Shown here in pieces: positions 23,041 to 30,617 of a stretch of 45,888 nucleotides of DNA. The DNA is taken from positions 1 to 45,888 of the IMG/VR virus record IMGVR_UViG_3300018086_000001. The stretch is one strand, 5' to 3'. The stretch comes from a virus. Numbering within the stretch: position 1 is the stretch's first letter; every line of letters starts with the position of its first letter. Made by a program: the position numbers and the translations under genes. Below the pieces are notes generated by a model. That model made no database searches and was not told where the DNA came from. It saw nothing but the letters and a program-made list of their open reading frames with translations.

Positions 23041-23290
23041 CCCTGCAATTCCGGGTTTTAGCACCTTGTCGGACTGCAGGTAAAAAGTCCGTCATCTTCA
23101 GTAACAGACTGTAAAACATGATTAATTAAATTGCTGTCAATTTTAAAAATCGAGGTGGATTATAATAATTTTAGTCAACGATTATCGTTATGATGGACGT
23201 TAACATTACCCAACCTGCGGTTGTATACAACTCCACACTGTTAACATCGCATGTTGCTCGGGTGATCCCCTCAGGGAGTAACTCAGGGGA

Positions 23291-23337
23291 CGTCGGGCGG
23301 GGGGAGCCCCCGCGCGCAAAATTTTGGGGTGCCTCCG
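23291..23337. promoter_or_regulatory. GC-rich near-palindrome, candidate cos site
   Basis: GGGGG-AG-CCCCC (23300-23311) runs into CGCGCGC and AAAATTTT (23318-23325), then GGGGTGCC. The site lies about 65 bases before the large terminase gene, where cos sites are common. The evidence is position and composition only. Confidence 0.35.
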
Positions 23338-23401
23338 AAAACCGCAACGAAAATAGAACATTACAACTTGTTTATGTTCAATCTTCATGTTACATTTGCT
23401 C

Positions 23402-25381
23402 ATGGCCGACCTTGACCCCTGCCTAGCCCATGCCGCCCTCTTTGCGGATCGTCACGACAATGTTGACGCTCCTTTCCATGCCCAACTTGTAGAGGATTGG
23501 CATTCGGATATTCCGAATGTTTTGACGATGGCCTTTCGTGGCTCTGCCAAATCGACCAAGGCGGAGGAGGCGATTGCGATTGAAGTTGGCCTAAAGCGTG
23601 TTCGCAATGTGGTCATATTAGGAGAGAGTGAGACGCGGGCGGCAGAACGTCTTGCTGCCATTAAGCACATCATTGAGTTCAATGAGGAGTTTCAGGAGAC
23701 GTTTGAGGTAGGTCCGGGCGATCCTTGGCAAGAAACCCGCGCCTGCACGTCCACGGGTGTCATGATGCAAGCCTATGGGCGGGGTCAGTCGCTAAGAGGT
23801 GTGAAGCATCTCGACGCTCGGCCTGATTTTATTTTCCTTGATGACGTGGAGGACAAAGAGAGTGGCTCTGTTTCTACGCCCGAAGCTCGTAAGAAGACTC
23901 GCTCCTGGTTGGCGGGTACGGTCATTCCCGCGCTGGCTCCAGGAGGGCGAATGCGCATGGCTGCCACTCCCCTTCATCCGGAAGCGCTTGCTCCGACTTT
24001 GGCAAAGGCGGATAAATCGTGGACGACACGCACCATACCAATAGCTTATCGGGACCAAGATGGGCAGTGGACATCTAATTGGCCGGATCGATTTCCGCTC
24101 GAAAAAATTTTGGAGATGCGACTGAATTATCAGGAATTGGAAGAGTTGGACACATTCCAACAAGAATATATGTGCGAGGCCATTGATCCTTCGTCGCAAA
24201 TGTTCACTCCTGACATGTTTCGGGTTGAGCCGCAAATTCCAAAACCCTACCATGCCGTTTATGCAATTTATGACCCTGCCAGGACGACGAATAAACAGTC
24301 AGCCACCACCGGCAAGGTCGTGGCTTCGTGGGAGGGGCATAAATTAATTGTTTGGGAAAGCTCTGCCAGAAAATGGATGCCTAACGAAATTATTGATGAT
24401 ATTTTTTTGACGAACCAAAAATATACGCCCGTTGCCATTGGAGTTGAAGAAAATGGCCTTAACGAGTGGTTGCTCCAGCCTATTCGATCCCGGCAAATCG
24501 CCGAGGGCGTTGTCTTGCCTTTGCGGCCTTTGCATGCCCCGAAGGGTAAATTTGATTTCATTCGCGGACTTCAATCCTACTTCCGAGCAGGAGAGGTTGT
24601 CTTTGCCAGCGAGATGCCCGAGTTGCGGAGCCAATTATTGGGCTTCCCAACGGGTTTTATCGACGCGCCAAATGCGCTCGCCTACATGTTGACCATGAAA
24701 CTCGGGGTTCCAATTTATGATAATTTCCTTCCCGAAATTAATGTCGATGGGGCTATTAAAGGCAAGAATATACAATCATACTTGTTAATCAATACAAATA
24801 ACCAAATTACTACGGCCATTCTCTGTCAACTCGATCGGGGGCGTCTTTGCATTTTGTGGGATACGATTGCTGAGGGAGACGCGGGTACGGTCTTGACAGA
24901 TGTGCTGAAGGATGCTAATTTATTTCTCGTTGGTAGTCGAGCAATCCTACCAGAGGCGCAAGTTGTCTTTCCCTCCTTCCGCGACTTGCGCCTCTTTTCC
25001 TGCCCGGAACATTTTGATGAGTACACCGTGTATGGGCTTAGAGCGGCTGCCCGATCTTTGGGTTATGAGGTCAATCGAGGAGGGGACCCGCAAGTTGGTC
25101 GAGAGGAGCTTAGAGGGCTTATACGCCGCCCATCTCATGGACATGCGGCGATTGGAGTCGGTTCAGCAGCGACTTGGACGGCAAGGGGCTTTGTTGCTGG
25201 ATATGCTCGTGACCCGGTCCTACCCCTGCCGATAGAGAACGCTTATGCCGTTTTGATGGCTCCCCTTGAGAGCTTCGCGGCGACGATGCGCTTGACGGCG
25301 GATACCCTTGTCAATCCTCCGAATTATGCCTATACCTCTGATGGGCGGCGTTTTATCAGTGCGCTTGCCCATGTGAGGTAG
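23402..25381 (+). CDS. terL: Terminase large subunit
   Basis: The protein is 659 residues from ATG 23402 (an upstream ATG at 23387 would add five); neither start has a clear ribosome site. The ATPase has Walker A FRGSAKST, Walker B DFIFLDDVED and a coupling segment AATPLHPE. The RNase H-like nuclease shows IYDPAR with its first Asp, GVEENG with Glu, and DAPNALAY with the last Asp. It cuts and pumps DNA into the prohead. About 200 residues follow the nuclease, far more than the usual 450-500-residue length, and contain a second beta-rich segment (YLLINTNNQITTAILCQLDR). No small terminase gene is recognisable beside it. Confidence 0.9.
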   Translation: MADLDPCLAHAALFADRHDNVDAPFHAQLVEDWHSDIPNVLTMAFRGSAKSTKAEEAIAIEVGLKRVRNVVILGESETRAAERLAAIKHIIEFNEEFQETFEVGPGDPWQETRACTSTGVMMQAYGRGQSLRGVKHLDARPDFIFLDDVEDKESGSVSTPEARKKTRSWLAGTVIPALAPGGRMRMAATPLHPEALAPTLAKADKSWTTRTIPIAYRDQDGQWTSNWPDRFPLEKILEMRLNYQELEELDTFQQEYMCEAIDPSSQMFTPDMFRVEPQIPKPYHAVYAIYDPARTTNKQSATTGKVVASWEGHKLIVWESSARKWMPNEIIDDIFLTNQKYTPVAIGVEENGLNEWLLQPIRSRQIAEGVVLPLRPLHAPKGKFDFIRGLQSYFRAGEVVFASEMPELRSQLLGFPTGFIDAPNALAYMLTMKLGVPIYDNFLPEINVDGAIKGKNIQSYLLINTNNQITTAILCQLDRGRLCILWDTIAEGDAGTVLTDVLKDANLFLVGSRAILPEAQVVFPSFRDLRLFSCPEHFDEYTVYGLRAAARSLGYEVNRGGDPQVGREELRGLIRRPSHGHAAIGVGSAATWTARGFVAGYARDPVLPLPIENAYAVLMAPLESFAATMRLTADTLVNPPNYAYTSDGRRFISALAHVR

Positions 25382-25383
25382 TC

Positions 25384-25836
25384 ATGGCCTTCAACGCTGC
25401 GGCGCTTTCCTTCATGCCGCTATCCAGTCTCTACAACCCCTTCAACCCTTCGGCGGTCTATCCTTCTGTCTTGGAGCCGGATGGCAATGCGGGCAACTCG
25501 ACGGCTCAGCTTACGGCTATGGGCCTTTCGTCGATCACGGTGACGACTGCCGGCGTGACCGTTCTCACTGCTGCGCCCCGCAACACAGTCTCGCTCGTCG
25601 TGCCGACGGATCAGATTGCCGTGACGGTATCTAACAACAACTCGTACTATGGGACTCAAGGGGCGTTACCTCCGACTTGGCCCCTTCCCAATCCGGCTCA
25701 GGGATGCAACATTACGCCCCCTGCTAATGGCTTCTCGATCGCCCCTGGCAACTCAATCCAGCTTGCTCCTTATAATGATCCTGTGTACGCGATCGTGGCA
25801 TCGGGAACTTCCCTGCTCTTTTATAGGACAAGCTGA
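25384..25836 (+). CDS. Small beta-rich virion protein (predicted)
   Basis: The 150-residue product is rich in Ser, Thr, Val and Pro (SSITVTTAGVTVLTAAPRNT, IAPGNSIQLAPYNDPVYAIV), typical of small capsid-decoration or fibre proteins. It begins two bases after the terminase stop. Together with the next two genes it forms a run of three short proteins with similar N-x-V-x-I strand patterns. No family is recognised. Confidence 0.6.
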   Translation: MAFNAAALSFMPLSSLYNPFNPSAVYPSVLEPDGNAGNSTAQLTAMGLSSITVTTAGVTVLTAAPRNTVSLVVPTDQIAVTVSNNNSYYGTQGALPPTWPLPNPAQGCNITPPANGFSIAPGNSIQLAPYNDPVYAIVASGTSLLFYRTS

Positions 25837-25855
25837 TTGAGGGGGGTTATGATTG

Positions 25856-26209
25856 ATGCCTGCTCCTAACAAAGATGCTGGTGCGGCGTTTGCGTCTTCG
25901 GCTATTACGAAGACAGGATCGGCTCAGATAACACAGTTGCAGCCAGCCCAGGCGGCGAACGCGACAGCTTCGGCTCCTCAGACCCGATTGCCGGCAGGGA
26001 CGACTCAGCTATTTGCCCCTTTAGCCAGTCGGCAGTCGGCGACGGTATACAACCTCTCTGCAAGCCCTATTTATGTTGGGACAAATCCCAATGGACAGGC
26101 GAACAATTACCTTGTAGAACCGGGATATGGCCTTAAGGTTGAAGCGTTCTCTGGGGCGATCTACGTTTATGCGCCGCAAGTCGGGTCTATTCAGATCGTG
26201 AGTTCTTAA
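25856..26209 (+). CDS. Small beta-rich virion protein (predicted)
   Basis: The 117-residue product starts at ATG 25856 after a GAGGGGGG ribosome site. An Ala/Gln-rich start is followed by strands such as SATVYNLSASPIYVGTNPNG and YGLKVEAFSGAIYVYAP. The pattern 'structural strand, VGxNP, strand' is shared with the next gene. Its stop overlaps the next ATG (TAATG). The role is inferred from composition and place among head genes. Confidence 0.6.
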   Translation: MPAPNKDAGAAFASSAITKTGSAQITQLQPAQAANATASAPQTRLPAGTTQLFAPLASRQSATVYNLSASPIYVGTNPNGQANNYLVEPGYGLKVEAFSGAIYVYAPQVGSIQIVSS

Positions 26210-26538
26210 TGGCAAACAGTATCGTTTATGTTACGGAATATTCGCAGATGTTTGTGGACACTGCGGGCGTTGGTCCGATGTGCAAAGACCCTCCTTTGGC
26301 CGACTACACGATTACGGCGGGGGCTTCATCTGCACAGGGGCAGGTCTTCAACCCTGCTACACGGTTCATTCGTATGCACTGCGACAACACTGACTCTGGT
26401 GTTGGCGTCGCCGTTCTCATTGGGGCTAATCCAACGGCTACATCGAGCAATGGGCGTATGGCTCCTAATCAAACAGAGTATCGAGCGGTTCCTCTTGGTG
26501 CGGGTTATCGCGTAGCCATAATCCAACTGTCTAATTAA
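26209..26538 (+). CDS. Small beta-rich virion protein (predicted)
   Basis: The 109-residue product has RFIRMHCDNTDSGVGVAVLI, then GANPTATSS and YRAVPLGAGYRVAIIQLSN, the same strand plan as the gene before it, so the two probably arose by duplication. No database family comes to mind. Coupled translation (TAATG) suggests they are made in fixed proportion. Confidence 0.6.
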   Translation: MANSIVYVTEYSQMFVDTAGVGPMCKDPPLADYTITAGASSAQGQVFNPATRFIRMHCDNTDSGVGVAVLIGANPTATSSNGRMAPNQTEYRAVPLGAGYRVAIIQLSN

Positions 26539-26539
26539 A

Positions 26540-27043
26540 ATGATGTCTTCGTATATTCCTCCTGAGCATATCACGACGCTTACAGACCTTCTCAAGGTTC
26601 TGAGCGATCCCAAGGCGACGCAAGCGGCTCTCGCCTCCCTGCAAGAGCGATCGGATGCCGGTAGAGAGGTTCTTGAGAGGGCTCAGGCTGTTCAGAAAGA
26701 CGCAGACGACAAGCTCAAGGCTCATGCTGATGAAAGCGCCGCGCTTGGAAGGAGATCGAATGAGCTTGCCGCCCAAGAGGCTGGCCTGACTAAGCGGATC
26801 GCAGAATGGGAAGAGAAGTTTGCTTCTTTCAAGGTTCAGGTTGATACGTTCGTAAGAGAGACCCAGGAGTTTGATAACAAGAGGACATCGTTTGAACGCA
26901 ATTATGCTGCTTTTCAAAAAGCGAAGTCAGCTTTGGATTCGCGGGAAGCTGAGTTCAATTTGGCTTTTGCGGCTCTTGCTGAAGAGCGTAAGGCGTTCGA
27001 AGCGAAGAAGGCTAAGCTATTGGATTGGGCGAGAGCGACATGA
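26540..27043 (+). CDS. Coiled-coil protein
   Basis: From residue 25 on, this 167-residue product is almost all charged heptad-like helix (RSDAGREVLERAQAVQKDAD, AEWEEKFASFKVQVDTFVRE). This suits a scaffold, chaperone or structural rod. A separate scaffold candidate lies next to the capsid gene. No family is recognised. Its stop overlaps the next ATG (ATGA). Confidence 0.65.
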   Translation: MMSSYIPPEHITTLTDLLKVLSDPKATQAALASLQERSDAGREVLERAQAVQKDADDKLKAHADESAALGRRSNELAAQEAGLTKRIAEWEEKFASFKVQVDTFVRETQEFDNKRTSFERNYAAFQKAKSALDSREAEFNLAFAALAEERKAFEAKKAKLLDWARAT

Positions 27044-27372
27044 CCATTCCCTACTCTATGAGACAACAGGGTTGGATGCATGTTGATCATGATGGCGGAT
27101 TGACCGAGGATCAGGCTCGGCTTCTCAATCTCCCCCTGCAATGGGGTCGCCCCGGCGTTCATGAGGTTGATACGCTTCACTGCAAACATTGTGGGAGCGT
27201 GGTGATTAAGAACCCTGATCGAGTTCGTCCCCGTGGTCACTGCATGATATGTGATTGGTTTGTATGCGATCCGTGCGACTTCGAGATGCATCAACCAGAC
27301 TATATTCACTCGACTTTGTTTGGACGGGCGGAAGCGGCCAAAAGCGCCGTCGCCAATTTAAAATGTATCTAG
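27040..27372 (+). CDS. Zinc-ribbon protein
   Basis: The 110-residue product starts at ATG 27040 (ATGA overlap). CKHCGS, then HCMICDWFVCDPCDFEMH, gives six or more Cys/His ligands for one or two zinc ions. It is unusual to find such a protein among head genes; a role in assembly or host takeover is possible. No family is recognised. Confidence 0.65.
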   Translation: MTIPYSMRQQGWMHVDHDGGLTEDQARLLNLPLQWGRPGVHEVDTLHCKHCGSVVIKNPDRVRPRGHCMICDWFVCDPCDFEMHQPDYIHSTLFGRAEAAKSAVANLKCI

Positions 27373-27382
27373 GAGCACTTAA

Positions 27383-27925
27383 ATGGCAAAGCGTGTAGCA
27401 TCTTTGGCGACATTCACCCCCACTGCACAGGCAGACGGCACCCTAACAACGCAGACTTTTTTTGTGGGTGGCGGCTACTTTGGAACCGCTTCGTCCATTG
27501 ACATCATGTCTATGAACGATATTGTGCAGGCGGGTCAAGCGACATCGTCTGCATTCAACGCCATGTGTTTGACTCGGACATCGACTCTTGGTGTTACGCC
27601 GACCGCATTGGCCTTGCCCAATTCGGATGGCTTCATCAAGACTGGCTCTCCAGCCTATTCCAATAATCCGACTTGGTATTGGGCGGCCAGTACGGCTCCC
27701 GCTCGTGCTCCTGCTACGACCATTTCTCGATTGCAGTTGGGCTTCAATGCTTTTGGCGGTACATTACGCACAGCGTTTGCGCCGGGTAATGAGTGGATAA
27801 GCGTTGGCGCGGCGGGGTCTACTAATGGTGTTGCGTCGCAAAGCGAGAATATATTTTCTTGCCACAATGCTGCTTCTACAACTTCGGGAGCGCAGTCCAT
27901 CTCGATTACTTATGAGATGATTTGA
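27383..27925 (+). CDS. Predicted virion protein
   Basis: The 180-residue product is rich in Ala, Thr, Ser and Gly (ATFTPTAQADGTLTTQTFFVGGG) and ends in alternating hydrophobic strands (AQSISITYEMI). Composition is that of phage surface or tail proteins. ATG 27383 follows AGGAG. No family is recognised. Confidence 0.6.
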   Translation: MAKRVASLATFTPTAQADGTLTTQTFFVGGGYFGTASSIDIMSMNDIVQAGQATSSAFNAMCLTRTSTLGVTPTALALPNSDGFIKTGSPAYSNNPTWYWAASTAPARAPATTISRLQLGFNAFGGTLRTAFAPGNEWISVGAAGSTNGVASQSENIFSCHNAASTTSGAQSISITYEMI

Positions 27926-27935
27926 AGCATGAACC

Positions 27936-28766
27936 ATGTCAGGAGGTTTTCCGCCGTTTATCGAGTTTTGTAACGGCAATGATATAGGGACCGTTACGGG
28001 AAGTTCTACCGGGACGTCGGTCACATCGGGGACGGCCAATAATTATGGTTCTTCTTATACTGCCTTAACTGGCACTGGAGGGTCTCCGTATGATACGGAA
28101 TTTATTCTTTTAAATGTATATTGGACAACAAGTTTTAATGCTGACAGTGTTGCGGTTAATTTGGCTGTAGGGGCTTCTGGTTCGGAAAAACTTATCGCCA
28201 CTAATTTACTTGTATCTTTGCCAACTTCTGGTACTGCGGTATTTAATTTGCCGTTGTCAATTCCGTCAGGAACTAGGATTTCTGTTGCAATTGCGGCTCA
28301 TGTTGCGTCGCAAGCACTGGCTATAAATGCTCAATTATTTTCGGGATCGTTTTTTGGTTCCAGTTTTGCTGGAGTTGATAGTTTGGGATACACGTCGTCA
28401 GCCGTGACGGGTACGACCATAACAGCCAGTTCCTCGACCAATACAAAAGGATCATATACAGAATTGACTCCTTCTGCTACGGGGGCAGTAAGAGACTATT
28501 GTGGTATAATGTATTCTTTAGATAGTTTAAATGGGGCGGCGACGACTACCAATGGACTTATGGATATTGCTGTGGGTGCGTCTGGGTCGCAAAAAAATAT
28601 TATACCTAATATATTAGTGACAGATAATGGGAGCGCTATTATTACGCCTGTTGTGGTGGGTTTCGTACCCATTTCCATTCCTGCCGGGGCTCATGTATGG
28701 GCTAGGTGGGCGGCCACAACTGCATCGGCTACCATTGGTGTTACTGCGTATGGATTATATAGATGA
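27936..28766 (+). CDS. Two-domain beta-sandwich protein, receptor-binding candidate
   Basis: This 276-residue protein contains two similar domains, about residues 45-135 and 165-275. Each has LAVGASGSEK or IAVGASGSQK followed by I-x-x-N-[IL]-L-V and then LSIPSGTRISV or ISIPAGAHVWA. Duplicated sandwiches of this type occur in phage tail and receptor-binding proteins. The gene is visibly more AT-rich than its neighbours, which suggests recent exchange. Its stop overlaps the next ATG (ATGA). Confidence 0.62.
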   Translation: MSGGFPPFIEFCNGNDIGTVTGSSTGTSVTSGTANNYGSSYTALTGTGGSPYDTEFILLNVYWTTSFNADSVAVNLAVGASGSEKLIATNLLVSLPTSGTAVFNLPLSIPSGTRISVAIAAHVASQALAINAQLFSGSFFGSSFAGVDSLGYTSSAVTGTTITASSSTNTKGSYTELTPSATGAVRDYCGIMYSLDSLNGAATTTNGLMDIAVGASGSQKNIIPNILVTDNGSAIITPVVVGFVPISIPAGAHVWARWAATTASATIGVTAYGLYR

Positions 28767-29320
28767 CCTGGGTGCTCGATAGCAGCGGAACCAAGACGGC
28801 TACGGTGTCTGGGGCGTCTTGCACGTTTTCGACATCGGTTCCGACGGTCACGTGTACGCAAACCGCCGCTGCTAATGATATGGTTGTATTTGCGGGAACA
28901 ACTGCGCCGACGGGTGTGACTTTTGGAACGACTTATTATGTGATTTCAGCGGGATTGAGCGGGTCAGCGTTTGAGTTTTCGGCCACTCAAGGGGGGTCTG
29001 CAATTCAGGTTTCGTCAACAGGTTCCGGTGTTACTGCAACGTTTGAACACGTTCTTTACCAAGATTCGACCAACGGAACGATTGTCGGGGAGTGGGACAC
29101 GTCCAACTTGGCTTCGGGTGATCTTGTTGAGTTGAGGGTTTATACGATTACCTTGAGTGGAGGCTCTTATGTTCAGATGTGGAAGGGGACCTATCAGCAT
29201 GTGCAGGTGGCGAACCACAAATCGAGCCCTCCTATAGCTTCTGATCAGGCGACGGAGACGACGATCAAGCAGCTTGCAGGGACGGGGCGTGCTTTCCCTT
29301 GGAAAGTACTTCGAATTTAA
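28763..29320 (+). CDS. Predicted virion protein with YYV repeat motif
   Basis: The 185-residue product has a motif FGTTYYVISAGLSGSAFEFS followed by TQGGSAIQVSSTGSG, a unit common in phage fibres and also present in the protein at 42710-44314 (NVIYYVST...NTFSVAATY). The second half (VGEWDTSNLASGDLVELRVY) looks like a small beta domain. It probably belongs to the virion surface. Confidence 0.6.
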   Translation: MTWVLDSSGTKTATVSGASCTFSTSVPTVTCTQTAAANDMVVFAGTTAPTGVTFGTTYYVISAGLSGSAFEFSATQGGSAIQVSSTGSGVTATFEHVLYQDSTNGTIVGEWDTSNLASGDLVELRVYTITLSGGSYVQMWKGTYQHVQVANHKSSPPIASDQATETTIKQLAGTGRAFPWKVLRI

Positions 29321-30616
29321 GTGACTCAGTATCATCATGATTTAATTAAGGAAATATCGTCTGGTCAGGCGATACAGCAATCGGCTGATTTGCCGCTATT
29401 TTTTATCCGTTCAAGCATCGATTTATTTTATGGTGGGTATCAGCCCGGCTATGTTTCTCATGGAGCGACTGCCGGTTTCCCCTCTGCCGATCTGCCTCCA
29501 TTGGGACGAGGACCGCCGCCTGATTTGACGACGGCATTCCAGCCCGGCTATGTTTCTCATGGAGCTAAGGCCGGATCGCCATTTGCCGAGTTACCGCCGC
29601 TTGGCAGAGGACCGCCTGTTGATCTAACGACGGCGTTCCAGCCCGGCTATGTTTCTCATGGAGCTACAGCATCTGGGCCGATTGTTGCTGATCTTACGCC
29701 GCTCGGTAGAGGGCCGCCGCCTGATCTGACGACTGCGTTTCAGCCCGGTTACATTTCTCACGGGGCTAAGGCCGGATCGCCATTTGCCGAGTTACCGCCG
29801 CTCGGCAGAGGACCCCCCGCAGATATTTGGACATGGCTCCTGCAAGGTCGACATGGTGCAGTTGCGGGTACACCCTTTGCTGATTTGCCGCCTCTTGGTA
29901 AAGGCCCCCCTATCGATCAAGGGACTTGGTGGCAATCGGGTTATGTTTCGCATGGTGCAGTTGCGGGTACACCGTTTGCCGATTTACCTCCATTAGGTCG
30001 CGGGCCGCCGCCTGATTTCTTTACGCAATATCCACAAGGGCGAGTAGGGGCAAAGGCCGGTAATCCGATAGCTGCCGATTTACCACCGCTTGGTAAGGGG
30101 CCGTCAATCGATCTTTTTACTTGGGCGATTTCAGGCAAGACGGTTGTAAGTGTCGCTCAGGTTCCAAATTATGATACGTCATTGCCGCCTAGGGCGGCTC
30201 CATTCTTGGTCGATCTTTTAACTGGTGTTCTTGTCGGTCAATTTGGGGCGGCGGCAGCTTATGCAATTCCCGCTGAATTGCCACCGGTAGGGCTGGGTCT
30301 ATCAATTGATCTTCGGACTTCGTATCAGTCCGGGAGCCATGGGGCAGTTGCTGGCTCTCCGTTCGCCGATCTGCCCCCACTAGGACGTGATCCATACAAC
30401 GTCGATTTAAGGAGTTCGTATCAGTCTGGGAGCCATGGAGCAGTTGCCGCGTATCCGATTTTGGCTGATTTGACGCCACGCGGTTTTGGTCCGCCGATTG
30501 ATCTTTTGACACAGGTCACAGTAGCGTTAGGTCCGCCTTCTCCGCCAATAGTGACTGTGGTTTCCTTGCATGATCGGCCATTTATTGCCAATGTGGGTCG
30601 AATGATGGGATCGTAA
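29321..30616 (+). CDS. Repeat protein with about 12 units of 30-36 residues
   Basis: The 431-residue protein starts at GTG 29321, directly after the previous stop; there is no nearby ATG. Nearly the whole protein is a tandem repeat with consensus FADLPPLGRGPPIDL, then a variable aromatic stretch and SGxVSHGAVAGSP. About 12 units are visible; units 8 and 9 are degenerate. Pro-Gly content points to an extended, non-globular chain. It lies directly before the portal gene. I do not recognise the repeat family; a structural or tether role in the virion is a guess. Confidence 0.7.
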   Translation: MTQYHHDLIKEISSGQAIQQSADLPLFFIRSSIDLFYGGYQPGYVSHGATAGFPSADLPPLGRGPPPDLTTAFQPGYVSHGAKAGSPFAELPPLGRGPPVDLTTAFQPGYVSHGATASGPIVADLTPLGRGPPPDLTTAFQPGYISHGAKAGSPFAELPPLGRGPPADIWTWLLQGRHGAVAGTPFADLPPLGKGPPIDQGTWWQSGYVSHGAVAGTPFADLPPLGRGPPPDFFTQYPQGRVGAKAGNPIAADLPPLGKGPSIDLFTWAISGKTVVSVAQVPNYDTSLPPRAAPFLVDLLTGVLVGQFGAAAAYAIPAELPPVGLGLSIDLRTSYQSGSHGAVAGSPFADLPPLGRDPYNVDLRSSYQSGSHGAVAAYPILADLTPRGFGPPIDLLTQVTVALGPPSPPIVTVVSLHDRPFIANVGRMMGS

Positions 30617-30617
30617 A

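Larger units (their letters stand above)
22783..23386. other. Non-coding divergent region, possible origin and packaging site
   Basis: About 600 bases between the divergent blocks hold no convincing gene. Contents: TGAAAC-N7-GTTTCA inverted repeat (22860-22878), degenerate direct repeats around GTAAACxG (22841, 22899, 22943, 23023), ACCTTGTCGG twice (22911 and 23063), an AT-rich stretch (23111-23172) with TATAAT at 23161-23166, and a GC-rich near-palindrome before the terminase gene. These are usual parts of a replication origin, late promoter and cos/pac region. Confidence 0.5.

Noticed and set aside
23190-23426. 78-codon + strand gene before TerL
   Set aside because: No ribosome site, low-complexity product over the GC-rich palindrome, and overlap with the TerL start.
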